Shown: positions 37,360 through 50,029 of the stretch, piece by piece | How the letters are laid out: each line of letters starts with the position of its first letter | Position numbering within the stretch: position 1 is the first letter of the stretch | Assembly: GCA_951804985.1 (NCBI GenBank) | Contig: OX638131.1 | Location: 39,312,044 to 39,376,043 of the forward strand | Reading direction: 5' to 3' | Length of the DNA stretch: 64,000 nt | From: Dryomyza anilis | Lineage: Eukaryota; Arthropoda; Insecta; Diptera; Dryomyzidae | Program-made: the position numbers and the translations under genes | Notes under the pieces: model-generated | Database searches by the model: none | What the model was told of the DNA's origin: nothing | The model's input: the letters and a program-made list of their open reading frames with translations, nothing else

Positions 37360-38430
37360 GCTCTTATGCTATTCTTATTATTAAATATAATTATATCCCC
37401 AAATAATTATATCTCCAAATACAAATTCCACACAATTTTAAAACTACTATACACTTTCTACAATTTTTCGTTTATCTCTGTGTAATTATGGGATAAGTGT
37501 TATGTATTTTCTAAAATTTTTAAAAATGTTGTCTCGTGAATTTGCACTTTATTCTACTACCTTCATCACAATGTAAACCCTGTACTAATAACATTTTCCT
37601 CATTCTCATATATACATTTCTGTAATTTGCATATTAAATTGTTATTTTTTTTGTTGTTCTGAGTCTGTCGTGTAATTCCTACCTCCAATACGTGCTTTAA
37701 CATCCAGCACTTCAGTCTGAAGTTTGCTACTACCTCTCTCATTCTAATGTGCCCCTCTGCGCAAACACTCCATAGGGTCGTTTCAACTGCTAAGTGCTTT
37801 CTCTCCCGACAACCCGGGGGTTGTTGTTTAAGATGATTTTTCTTCCCTTGAAAATGTAAAAAAGAGTCAGTGCAAAAAGCGAGATCAACGAAAGGCGCCT
37901 TAATAGGCGTCTTGTATGATTGGGGTGGCTTTTCATTTTGGGGGGTTGTTCTCGTGTCTATTTTTTGGCATTGCCACTGTCACGACATTGTATCATTAAC
38001 ATTCCGAAGTTGGAATAAATATTTTGAGCACGTCTTTTCAGATGGAGCCTTTTTTATGTGCAATTTCATTTTAATGCCATTTCTTTTGGGTCAGCTCATG
38101 CGCAGTGCTTTTTTTAGCTTTTCGCCAAATATATTTAAATTTTGATTGAGTATTATGTTAACCTTAAATGTTTATTCTTAATACAGTTATGCTGTTTAAC
38201 ATTGAGTTAACAGTTCTGCAAAATAACATTTATTCTAAATTAAGAATATTATTAGAAAGTATGTTATCTATGAATCCGAACAAATTTTATGTTCCTGATT
38301 TTATGAAGAACCATAAAATGATGGTTTTTATTTTATTATATTTTTGAAAAAAATAACTATGTTTTACAGAACACATAATAAGAGTGTAACCGACCCTTAT
38401 AATTTTCCGAATTTTTACAATATAATAACA
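37360..38430. other. Low-copy sequence, no gene seen
   Basis: A small perfect palindrome-like word ACAACCCGGGGGTTGT is at about 37809. The 91-codon frame at 37870-38145 is rich in Phe and Leu but has no recognisable domain or start context. Nothing else can be supported. Confidence 0.3.
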
Positions 38431-38433
38431 TTC

Positions 38434-41209
38434 CATCATATCATCATATCATCATATCATCATATCATCATATCATCATATCATCATATCATCATATCAT
38501 CATATCATCATATCATCATATCATCATATCATCATATCATCATATCATCATATCATCATATCATCATATCATCATATCATCATATCATCATATCATCATA
38601 TCATCATATCATCATATCATCATATCATCATATCATCATATCATCATATCATCATATCATCATATCATCATATCATCATATCATCATATCATCATATCAT
38701 CATATCATCATATCATCATATCATCATATCATCATATCATCATATCATCATATCATCATATCATCATATCATCATATCATCATATCATCATATCATCATA
38801 TCATCATATCATCATATCATCATATCATCATATCATCATATCATCATATCATCATATCATCATATCATCATATCATCATATCATCATATCATCATATCAT
38901 CATATCATCATATCATCATATCATCATATCATCATATCATCATATCATCATATCATCATATCATCATATCATCATATCATCATATCATCATATCATCATA
39001 TCATCATATCATCATATCATCATATCATCATATCATCATATCATCATATCATCATATCATCATATCATCATATCATCATATCATCATATCATCATATCAT
39101 CATATCATCATATCATCATATCATCATATCATCATATCATCATATCATCATATCATCATATCATCATATCATCATATCATCATATCATCATATCATCATA
39201 TCATCATATCATCATATCATCATATCATCATATCATCATATCATCATATCATCATATCATCATATCATCATATCATCATATCATCATATCATCATATCAT
39301 CATATCATCATATCATCATATCATCATATCATCATATCATCATATCATCATATCATCATATCATCATATCATCATATCATCATATCATCATATCATCATA
39401 TCATCATATCATCATATCATCATATCATCATATCATCATATCATCATATCATCATATCATCATATCATCATATCATCATATCATCATATCATCATATCAT
39501 CATATCATCATATCATCATATCATCATATCATCATATCATCATATCATCATATCATCATATCATCATATCATCATATCATCATATCATCATATCATCATA
39601 TCATCATATCATCATATCATCATATCATCATATCATCATATCATCATATCATCATATCATCATATCATCATATCATCATATCATCATATCATCATATCAT
39701 CATATCATCATATCATCATATCATCATATCATCATATCATCATATCATCATATCATCATATCATCATATCATCATATCATCATATCATCATATCATCATA
39801 TCATCATATCATCATATCATCATATCATCATATCATCATATCATCATATCATCATATCATCATATCATCATATCATCATATCATCATATCATCATATCAT
39901 CATATCATCATATCATCATATCATCATATCATCATATCATCATATCATCATATCATCATATCATCATATCATCATATCATCATATCATCATATCATCATA
40001 TCATCATATCATCATATCATCATATCATCATATCATCATATCATCATATCATCATATCATCATATCATCATATCATCATATCATCATATCATCATATCAT
40101 CATATCATCATATCATCATATCATCATATCATCATATCATCATATCATCATATCATCATATCATCATATCATCATATCATCATATCATCATATCATCATA
40201 TCATCATATCATCATATCATCATATCATCATATCATCATATCATCATATCATCATATCATCATATCATCATATCATCATATCATCATATCATCATATCAT
40301 CATATCATCATATCATCATATCATCATATCATCATATCATCATATCATCATATCATCATATCATCATATCATCATATCATCATATCATCATATCATCATA
40401 TCATCATATCATCATATCATCATATCATCATATCATCATATCATCATATCATCATATCATCATATCATCATATCATCATATCATCATATCATCATATCAT
40501 CATATCATCATATCATCATATCATCATATCATCATATCATCATATCATCATATCATCATATCATCATATCATCATATCATCATATCATCATATCATCATA
40601 TCATCATATCATCATATCATCATATCATCATATCATCATATCATCATATCATCATATCATCATATCATCATATCATCATATCATCATATCATCATATCAT
40701 CATATCATCATATCATCATATCATCATATCATCATATCATCATATCATCATATCATCATATCATCATATCATCATATCATCATATCATCATATCATCATA
40801 TCATCATATCATCATATCATCATATCATCATATCATCATATCATCATATCATCATATCATCATATCATCATATCATCATATCATCATATCATCATATCAT
40901 CATATCATCATATCATCATATCATCATATCATCATATCATCATATCATCATATCATCATATCATCATATCATCATATCATCATATCATCATATCATCATA
41001 TCATCATATCATCATATCATCATATCATCATATCATCATATCATCATATCATCATATCATCATATCATCATATCATCATATCATCATATCATCATATCAT
41101 CATATCATCATATCATCATATCATCATATCATCATATCATCATATCATCATATCATCATATCATCATATCATCATATCATCATATCATCATATCATCATA
41201 TCATCATAT
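38434..41209. repeat. 8-bp satellite (CATCATAT)n, about 347 units
   Basis: The unit CATCATAT repeats with no substitution that I could see over 2776 nt, which equals 347 units. A short degenerate stretch (AATCATAATATCATATCA) follows to 41234. Because 8 is not a multiple of 3, the + strand cycles through all codon phases without a stop, producing a 955-codon open frame of SSYHHIII repeats with its ATG in the left flank. This is a repeat artefact, not a gene. Every minus-strand frame has TGA. Confidence 0.97.
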
Positions 41210-41234
41210 AATCATAATATCATATCATATCATC

Positions 41235-43218
41235 TTTGAATTCATAAAATGTTTGTAGCTAACAAATTTGTCTCTCGTTTAAAAAAAATAGTCTTAAATC
41301 CCTTTAACACGTTCGCCACTGGAATTTATAACTGTGCCATACCTCGTTTCATTTGCAAACTATTCCGCAAAACATTTTAAAAATGGAATATTATACAAAT
41401 AATAATAAAAACATTGTAATCACAGATGTCAAAAACATATTGTCGCATGCGCTGTAGAACATAACATAACCTAACCATGCTTCTTATGGCAGAGAGCTTT
41501 ATTGATTTTTTGATAATAGAGAGCAGATGCAATTAAACGATGACACGATGACAAAATAAAAGGGTTGGGGGGGGGGATAACATATGTCACAGAATGTTTT
41601 TGCAGAGCGTACATTTATTTTAATCGAATTATATAGCAACGGAAATCGCTGTTAATGAAACAAACTTCGTTACCTGACGTTTATAGACTTTCATAGACTT
41701 TTATAGACTTTCATTAATGTAGAAAGACTTTGTGATGTACGTAGTTTCATTAACTCAATCAGTTGACATATAATTAGAAACATAAATGTTGACAGAACTG
41801 AAAAATCATATTAAATGTGCAATGTAGGTCACAGGTGTAGCAAACATTAGTTATTTACTTGAAACTATTTTGTAGAAATTAAAAATTTATATTTTAGTTT
41901 TTGTAATTATGAAACAGAGTTCATGCAATCATTTTATTAACATGAATTCAAAAAATTTTAAAAATTATTGTAAAAAATTCAATTTTGACTGTCAATTAGT
42001 TTAAAGATTACATAAGAATGTATTTTTAAAAATTTAGATAAAATTAATTTCATAATATTTATAATTTTTTGTAACTCCCAATACGAAACAATTATGGGTA
42101 CCTATACATCTTTTCGAATAGGTACTCAACTAAAAAAAATGTCCAATGACATAGTTGGGTCTGGGAACATTTAAAAATCCAATTCAATTCTAAAACTCAT
42201 TCTATGAAATCTAAATCCTAACATAAAAGAATGGTCAGATGAAATGGTCAAAATCCATATTTAGAGTTTTGGTAAAATTTGATGGAAGAAGAATTTTTTA
42301 TTTACAAAAAAATGATACGAAAAATATACCAAGCAGACTAATTCTATTCATCGGAATTAATTTATGTATTTGGTTCAGATTACTTTATTTCCATCTATAG
42401 TGCAATATGGAATATTCAAGGATCAAAAATCATAGTATGGTCCCATAACAACATATGATTATGCATAATTCTGACTTAAAGTTTTTAAATTTTATTGATT
42501 TAAATTTTATGATATATCTATAATCATATCAATATTTATTGTACAGAAGATAACATTTTACATCCCATTAAAGTGTTCTGTCTTACATATGGTCTAAAAA
42601 CTATATTTCTACCAAATTTCATCAAAATCTATCCAGTACTTTTTGAGTTATCGCTAAAAATATGCAAATAAAACCACTTCATAAAAAATCGATTAAATTA
42701 AAATAGCAGACGAAAGCAAAACCATTCGCATTTATATTTAATACTTAATGCATATGTTTTTCAATAAATACTAAATTTGGAAAGATATTTTTCTATACTC
42801 TAAAACAAAATCAATTTTTAAATATTGCATTAAAATTTGTTTTATTTTTTTTTTAAAGCAATATTTTTAAGACGTCATTGAAACATTAACACATATTATA
42901 AATTAATATGAATTATATTTATTTGAAGAAAGTACATCGCTTAATAAATTCCGTATAACATGTTATATTATATTACCACGCTTCAACACAAAATAATAGT
43001 TTTATACATAACTATTCAAAATAGAGTAACAAAAAACATATTTTATTTAAAATTTCTAACTTTGAAGTGAGAATACCACAATTTGGCTTCCCTTAAAATA
43101 AAAATAATTATATGCTCCTTATCCGCTATATATAAGGTACCTTAAAATGTAAAATTTTTTAAGTTGAAATGAAGTTCACGAAATTGACATTTGGCCAGGT
43201 TTTTTTTTTAAATACCCC
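41235..43218. other. AT-rich sequence, no gene seen
   Basis: Apart from a G-run of nine or ten at 41566 and small TTTATAGACTTTCA repeats near 41682, nothing structured was seen. Confidence 0.3.
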
Positions 43219-43223
43219 AATGT

Positions 43224-43347
43224 GCGCCTTTCGGATTCGACATTAAACTGTAGGTCCCACCACTTTGAGTACAAATATAACACGCACAGCTCAAATGGCG
43301 AGAGAGCTCGGCCTAAGTTCTTCAGGGTCCAAACTATTACTATTATT
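43224..43347 (+). mobile_element. tRNA-derived SINE, copy 3, 5'-truncated
   Basis: Only the body 3' part is present: GTAGGTCCCACCACTTTGAG, CACGCACAGCTCAAATGG, then an ATT-rich tail. It abuts the TIR element at 43360. The 122-codon frame at 43222-43590 crosses both and is an artefact. Confidence 0.7.
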
Positions 43348-43359
43348 AAAAATGCTGTG

Positions 43360-44623
43360 TTGGATGAGAAAATCGATGTGGAGAATTTTCAGCGGAATTC
43401 GATAATGGGAAATTTTAAAATTGTCGATTTGGATACCAAAACGCGAACTTTAAGGTCCTGGCGGGTCCATTTCCCATACTCAGATTTCGCTGAAAATCAG
43501 AGTTCGGAAATACTCACTCATGCTCATGAACGTGAACACAAATTTCATATCGTTGCTTCACAGTTCATGAACACTCGTTTCCTCAGATGAGTACGATCAA
43601 AAGTGAATACTCGTTATAGATTTGAAACACGTTGCTCGTGAACCAGAGTAATGATTTTCTTCTGTTTACTCTTTATTCACGAAGGTAAAGCAACTCAAAT
43701 TTTCTATGTTATTCATATTCATAAGCGATAAAGATCAAATTTAGAAAAACTTTTTATTCACGATGTGTATGTAGTTAAGTGTTGCATTTTGTGGTCATGA
43801 CCACACAAAAGTGGGCAAAAAAAACAATTTTTTACCAAACAATTTGTATTGCGGAAATCGATTGCGGACATCATGGGATGCCTAATGGTACCTTTTGGAG
43901 TGGTCCATAACCCTTGGTCAAAACCCACAGCGAAACTTATCTTCTTATCGATTTTCGCAATGTTTGGGTCAATTGACCACTCCAAATGGTTCCATTAGGC
44001 ATCCCATGAAGTCCGCAATCGATTTCCAAAATGAAAGTTTTGTGGTTAAAAATTGGTTATTGGTGGTCATTGACCACACCAAATGGTACCATTAGACATC
44101 CCATGATGTCCGCAATAAAAATGTTTGGGTTAATCGGTTTTCGGACCCATCTTTGGTGGTCATTGACAACTCCAAATCCAAACCACTCCAACCATTAGGT
44201 ATTCCATAATGTCCGCAATCGATTTCCACAATAAAAATGTTTGGATGAAAATAGTGTTTTTTACCCACTTTTTGGTATATTTTTTAATTTTCTTCAAAGG
44301 CTACACACAACATGTGAATAAAAAGATTTGCCAATTTGATTGTGAACACTTTTGAATATGAACAGAAAAAAATAAATTGTTGCTCATCTCTTATGAGGAG
44401 TAAAAATGTAGCGAATGTGAGTACTTGTGAGCAGCCAAATTCTGTTCGATAACGAGTGTTCACTTTAGAATAACGAGTAAGTCGGATTTTTCTTGCTTAC
44501 TCGCTCGTGAAGTGTAAAGAAAAATAATGAACTTTCGTATTCATTTATGAAGATTTATCGTGAGTGAATAATTTTGAATATTCATTTATGAGTATTCCAC
44601 TCCACATCGACTTTCTCATCCAA
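43360..44623. mobile_element. TIR element with internal ~120-nt repeats
   Basis: TTGGATGAGAAAATCGATGT (43360 on) is mirrored at 44600-44623 with one difference in 24. Inside, a unit with ATTAGGCATCCCATGATGTC and GACCACTCCAAATGG recurs about three times in one orientation and once inverted (43800-44230). Frames at 43758-44095 translate these. No transposase. Confidence 0.65.
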
Positions 44624-44629
44624 AAGAGC

Positions 44630-45180
44630 AGTTTTAGGGAATGACCTTTTCTCAATTTAAAGTCTTGAAAATCCATTGTCAGTTTACACAAGCAACTATT
44701 AATTTTTAATTACGGGTACACTTTTTTCTAAATCAAATGTACAAATTAATTTCATAAAATAAATAAATATTGTCTATTTCTAATACAGAACATTTTAAAA
44801 GAAAAAATATATAAACTGTTAATTTTTATGATTTGATTTTGAAAATAAAATATGTTGTAACGAATATCGGATATTTCGATTAATATAACCGGTTACTACC
44901 AAGAATTGAAAAGATTGAAACAAATGAATAACTGTTTTGATTTCGGTTTCTGTTTTAAGTTTTGTGACGAAGCGGTTTCAGTATTCCGGTGCCAATTAAT
45001 AGTTTCAATTTTGGTTTTTGTTTTAATTTTGATTTGTCGAAATTTTCAAAATCTTTAAGAAAAACACAATTTTTTTATAATTTTAATAAAAAAAAAAACT
45101 AAAAATACTTTGACTAAACTTTCGCTTTTGTCATTATTTAAAAAAAAAAAAAAGTATATAATCGGTAATAAACAAAAGCT
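44630..45180. other. AT-rich sequence, no gene seen
   Basis: It contains TTCGGTTTCTGTTTTAAG/TTTTGGTTTTTGTTTTAA-like repeats near 44940-45030 and a long A-run near 45140. Nothing codes. Confidence 0.3.
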
Positions 45181-46115
45181 CACTACATGCCAAAGGAGCG
45201 AATGTGTAATTTTTGACATTTGCGTTTTTTTTTTTAAATTTTTGAATGTAGTTTTTCCTCAAGTATACTGTGCAAAAATCGTGTGTGGTTTTGTTGGATA
45301 TTTCTGGCTACAAACGACAAAACCAAAAGGGCGAATTCGAAAATTTGAAAATGTTGTCATGCCAAAAGGGCGAATGTTTTTGTTTTTTTGCTATAACTTT
45401 TTATTGGTATAAGATAAAATAGTGATGCAAAGGTGTTAATTGTTCTTTTTAAAGCACCTATCGATTGGTATCATTATTTTGCATCAACATTTTTCCTGCA
45501 AATAACAAAATGCAAAAAAATTGGAAAATTATTTTTAAATAATGATGCTAATCTATAGGTGTTTTGAAAACAAACAATAAATGCCCTTATCTAACTATTT
45601 TTACTTGCGCCAAGAAAGAGTTAAAGCAATAAAACGAAAAGATTCGCCCTTTTGGCATAAGATTTAAAAATTTTCCAATTTTTTCGTTTTTTTTGCTATA
45701 ACTCTTTATTAGTGCTAAATGAATTAGTGGTGTAGAGGTATTAATTGTTTGTTTTCGAAGCACCTATTGATTGGCATCATTATTTAAAAAAAATGCCAAA
45801 CATTTTTGCTGCAAATAACAAATGGCAAATTAATGTTTGGCAAAATATTTTTAAATAATAATGCCAATCGATAGTTGCTTTGAAAATAAACAATTAATGC
45901 CTTTACATTACTATTTTATCTTACGCTAATAAAAAGTATAATTCAGTAAATTGTCCAAATTGAATGATATTTTATTTAATTGATGCATAAACCAAAATAA
46001 CAGAAAAAATTGAAGAAAAACTAAATTTTACTAATTTTTAAGCACTTCAAACTTTTAAATTTGATTTCCCAACATTTTTAAAAATGCACATTCGCCCCTT
46101 TGGCATGACAGTGAC
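45181..46115. mobile_element. Multi-hairpin element with CATGCCAAAGGGGCGAAT ends, copy A
   Basis: It starts CACTACATGCCAAAGGAGCG and ends CGCCCCTTTGGCATGACAGTGAC. Inside it alternates AAAAGGGCGAAT, a GCTATAACTTTTTATTGGTA segment, an AAAGCACCTATCGATTGGCA segment and their complements, so it can fold into successive hairpins. The arms have diverged. Non-coding. Confidence 0.75.
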
Positions 46116-46864
46116 GGTAACATTTTTGAATATCAGTTTATTTAGTTTTTATTTTTTACAACGGTATCAGCTTGGAAAATGGAACAGTTTTTAAAGGGTT
46201 ATCTGTTTTTCATTAGGTATATAAAACAGATTTATAATATCAAAGTCAAATATGCCATACAAATAAAATTAGTCTATTAAAAGCTCTCATTGCCTGTTTT
46301 TTTATAGCAACACCACCAAAATCAACCCTTAAAAGCTTTGCTGCAAAAGCTTCGCAAGTGCACGTTTCCATTTTCCAATGGTATATATTTTTACTGATAG
46401 CAAAACAGTTAATTCTGCAAAAGTTTTCATGGCTGAACACATCGTAGCACATTCTAAGAAGTTCAAAAATAATAAATAATTAATTTTCTACGTGCAGTGC
46501 TCTTTAAAACAAGTTATATTTATTTATAAATAAGTTTTCAATACAATAATAGTATTATTTAATGACAGCATTTACAAAATAAGCTGACGGAAAGCAAGGA
46601 CATTGAATATGAAAACATTAAATGAAAAATCGATTTTTCCAAAAGAACCGTGAACTTGTTTATGTACGTAAATTGTGAAAAACATTGCAATAAAACAATA
46701 AAACTTAAATTAAGTCAATTCATCGATTAAATCGATTAAAATTACAAATTAAATTAAATAATTATATGCTTGCAAATTTAGTTAAAATTTTATTTGGAAA
46801 TGTTGGAAATATAAAATAAGAAAAAAATATAAAAAATAATTGTGTAAAGAATATAAACAAAAAA
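46116..46864. other. Upstream flank of the MANEC/LDLa gene
   Basis: About 750 nt separate the preceding multi-hairpin element from the ATG. The last 80 nt are extremely A/T-rich and look like a 5' leader. I could not point to a convincing TATA box or initiator. A 68-codon minus-strand frame at 46246-46452 has no recognisable domain. Confidence 0.3.
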
Positions 46865-47159
46865 ATGTATCGTAAATTAAAGTATCCATGGAGCAGCGGT
46901 GACTGTCGATTACAGAACTCCAGCCGATTGCTCGCCATGGTTTTTCTAGTCTTGCTGGAGAATGTTTCGCAAATTGGCGGTTTTGGCTATCAGCAGAATG
47001 CCAACCACAACAACAAGAACAACATCTACAATTTAAGCCCGGCTCAGACAATGGCACATGCCGCAAGTGCCGCTGCAGCACTAGTTGCGGTCGCACCGGA
47101 ATCAACGTTGTCGGACACGCATCGTCTAGCAAAACGAATGGATTTGGAATCATGCTTGG
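46865..47159 (+). CDS. Exon 1 of a MANEC/LDLa-domain protein gene
   Basis: This is the first coding exon of the only well supported host gene in the window. It opens at an ATG in a fly-like start context (A-rich, CAAAAAAATG) and encodes about 98 residues. Residues 22-31 form a hydrophobic stretch (LLAMVFLVLL) behind basic residues, so it should act as a signal peptide or signal anchor. An Ala/Asn-rich pro-region follows, then a dibasic LAKR at 88-91 and the first domain cysteine in ESC (residue 97). The exon ends in phase 1 at a GG/GTAAGG donor. That phase matches the acceptor at 52337/52338, and the codon split across the junction gives Gly. Frames on the opposite strand here are shadows. 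The family is known for extracellular roles; no more specific function can be read. Confidence 0.8.
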
Positions 47160-47795
47160 GTAAGGCAAAAAAAACAAAAACAAAAAAAAATATCAAAACC
47201 CATTTAATGGCGTGTTTTTGTAGAGCAATTTCGGTGTTTTATTTAATTTAATTTTCTTGGTTTTTGTATTTTATTAAATTGAATTTCTTCATATTTTAAT
47301 TGCATTAAATCGCACATGAGATCGTAGACTTTTCACTTCGCTACGATATTTGATCAGATTTGCAGTGGGGCAAATGTGCGAGCAATAATATTTAAATTTA
47401 ATTCTCTTTAAAATCGTTACCGATATCCACTAAAATTCATTTCATTTTTTAACTATTTGATCAAAAATCAAATCAAAATAAATTCCAGAATATACTCTAC
47501 AATTAAAGTGACTTCGTAACAGTCCTGTCGTAAGACCCAGTAGGAGATGTAACAGATATGAAAACGAAAAAATTATATGTTTGATAGTCTTCATATCTAG
47601 AGCCGATTTAGTTATGTCCATATGGGCATTTCCTGGGGTTACGGACAGAACATTCGTACGCTTAAAACTTTATTATCTCAAAGGAAAATTAATGAATTTA
47701 TTTGATTTTTTGTGCAATTTTTATTTAAATAGGACTAAACATATTTGATAATTCTATAAGGTAGATCAAAAGATAAAAAATAAATAATTGTCGTT

Positions 47796-48147
47796 CCGGA
47801 TGGGACAAAAACGGAAATACGTTTTGAAGTTCATATGGATATTCGAAAAAGTCAGCAAATTTTGCGTACAAATTATTTTTTGAATTATTAAAAAAAAATA
47901 GCTGAAATCATATGTATTATTTATATATATACATTGTTTCCAATAATTATAGTTTTTCATAATAAATCACAGAAAAATTCCGGACGGTACAAAAATGTCT
48001 TTCTTTTTCTAAAAATACTTTTTGCGTACAAAATATTTTTTTGGATAGTTTAGAAAGATAGCTGACAAAAATTAACTTTATTTTTTTATATATACACTTT
48101 GTTCTTAAAATTTATAGGTTTTTCGTAATAAATCACAGAATAATTCC
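47796..48147 (+). repeat. Two-unit tandem duplication (~175 bp)
   Basis: Each unit has TTCCGGA, a TTTTGCGTACAAA segment, ATAGCTGA and an AATAAATCACAGAA end. The two units are diverged by substitutions and indels. Intronic, no coding. Confidence 0.6.
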
Positions 48148-48280
48148 GCATATCCTGTATGAAAATTTTCAATACAATTTTATGTTAAAAATAATTTTAT
48201 ATCTGATAAATAATTATTATTACGAAATAAAAAGTGAAGTACGATTCGAATATCCAGAGGTTTTTTTAAGGTTTATATTT

Positions 48281-49080
48281 ATACCCTATACCTATGAGGT
48301 ACAGGGTATTTTAACTTTGTGCATATATTGTAACGCCCCTTAGGAGGCGTGTCCGGTATGGAAAAGTATATATATTCTTGATCAGCATCACTACCCGAGT
48401 CCGTTTAGCCATGTCCGTCTGTCTGTCCGTCTTGCTGTCCGAATACAGAATAACTTGAGAAATACTGATTAGAATGCGATGAAATTTCGTCCCAATATAT
48501 TTTAGCCAAAAGTAGGAACTGAGTTTGAAAATGAGCCAAATCGGTCAACGGACACGCCCACCTCCCATACAAGTCACTTTTATATATCTCTTTCGGAACT
48601 AATAACTCGAAAAGTATTCAAGGTATAGTTATAAAATTTAAAAGTTATTGTTATAATTCACCTATAAATATGCGGTCCAAAAATGGGCGTGATCCGCCCA
48701 CTTTTTTTTTCATTATTTCCCGGGTTTTCATAGTGGAAATTTGAACCGTAAATTATTAAAATCAAATCTATGAAATATTAGCCTTTCAAAATTTTAAATA
48801 TAGGCGTGGTCCGCCTAATTATATTTTTCAATTTTTTTTTTTAGTTGTTTTTACTTTTATATAATTTTTTTAATTTATGGGGATATAAGACGTAAATTTC
48901 TGAGGGTGGGGAGGTTCAGCATAATTAAAAACCTAAAATTAAGGTATGCAATTAAATATCCCACATTAATATCCCCACCAAAGGTGTAGGGTATTCCATA
49001 GTCGGGCCCGACCGACTATAAAAAAATCCGCCCCATGTGACCGAACTTACCCATGTGACCTAACTTTCCCAACTCGTTTT
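48281..49080 (+). mobile_element. mini-me-type repeat, copy 4, in intron 1
   Basis: Full-length copy: ATACCCTATACCTATGAGG start, TATATATTCTTGATCAGCAT core, a short GTCTGTCTGTCCGTC tract, GGGCCCGACCGACTAT and the CCCAACTCGTTTT end. The GTCY tract is shorter than in copy 1. Confidence 0.82.
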
Positions 49081-49504
49081 TCTTTTCTTTTATGTGAAAA
49101 AAAAATGGTACACCGACTCATGTTATTATTTTCGAAAAGATTCGTAAAATTTGGAAGAATCTGTACCACTTTAAGTGGTTTTTATTTATATGCACACATT
49201 TTTAAATACATGTAATGCCCAAAAATGGGCTTTTTTATCCCCAAAATGAGTCCTTTTTGCTTCATATCTTCATAGGTGCTCCTAAAGGAATTTTAAAAAT
49301 TGATATGTACGTATAATTTGTGTTCTGTTAAACAGGTTTTCTATACAATAAAAATAAGTCTGTCGCTTTCCAAACATTTGATTCCTCAAAAATGTGGTTT
49401 TTCGTTTTTGTCGAATATTCTTGAAAATTGACGTGTAGGGAAAAAAAACTGAAAACTTAGAATGTTCAAATCAATAATAATAACAATATATATCTTTCAT
49501 TTCT

Positions 49505-49640
49505 GGTAGTAAATCAAATATTAGCAAACGGAATTGTTGATTTAACAAAGAATAGCAAATGTTGTCATTAAATTAGTGAATTACAATGCTGGATTGATTA
49601 ATGAATGCAATTAATATCGGTTGCTATATTTACGTAGATT
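49505..49640 (+). repeat. Short dispersed repeat, inverted partner at 60790
   Basis: About 135 nt shared with 60790-60925 in opposite orientation, including ATATCGGTTGCTATATTTAC and ATTAGCAAAC. The class is unknown. Confidence 0.6.
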
Positions 49641-49649
49641 ATTTTTTTT

Positions 49650-50029
49650 TCTGTGCAATGTTCTGATTCCCTTGCGATGAGTTCCAGCATTATTTAAGAC
49701 TGCTTGCTATAAAATCTCTATCTATCAGTTCCTGCTCTTAATGTATCATACTACATCTATCAATTCAATTTTCGAGATGTCGGCCGTGTTATTTAAGAAT
49801 CTTTGTCAAAAGTGTTTAGGTGACGCTCCTGAAAAGCGGAACAGTGAGAAATAAAATTTGATTCGTCTCTATTTCTTCTTTTTCGTCGCAGCATCGGCAA
49901 GTATCGGTTCATTCAAGATGCTATTTTGCATCATTGAGCATAGCACAGTGCTCTCTAAGAATTCACGTTACCACAGGGATGGAGAATTTTGGTAGAAATA
50001 GAATTTTGTTTAACTAAGGTCATATATTT
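49650..50029 (-). pseudogene. LINE C-terminal end (zinc-knuckle region), minus strand
   Basis: The minus strand, with several frameshifts, gives CR-C-DEKEEIETNQ and a GRHxxN-like end, resembling the C-terminal Cys/His segment after RNase H in I/R1-like LINEs. It is the 3' portion of the LINE whose RNase H part is at 51402-52200. The two parts are separated by the inserted hAT-like MITE. Dead copy. Confidence 0.55.

Noticed and set aside
38344..41211. 955-codon open frame of SSYHHIII repeats
   Set aside because: It is a translation of the 8-bp satellite. The repeat is stop-free in every + frame, the ATG comes from the flank, and there is no domain.
38344..41234. CRISPR-like or telomeric array
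   Set aside because: It has no spacers, the unit is 8 bp, and it does not match an arthropod telomere repeat.
46782..47183. 133-codon minus-strand frame
   Set aside because: It is the shadow of exon 1 of the MANEC/LDLa gene, which has splice and domain support on the + strand.
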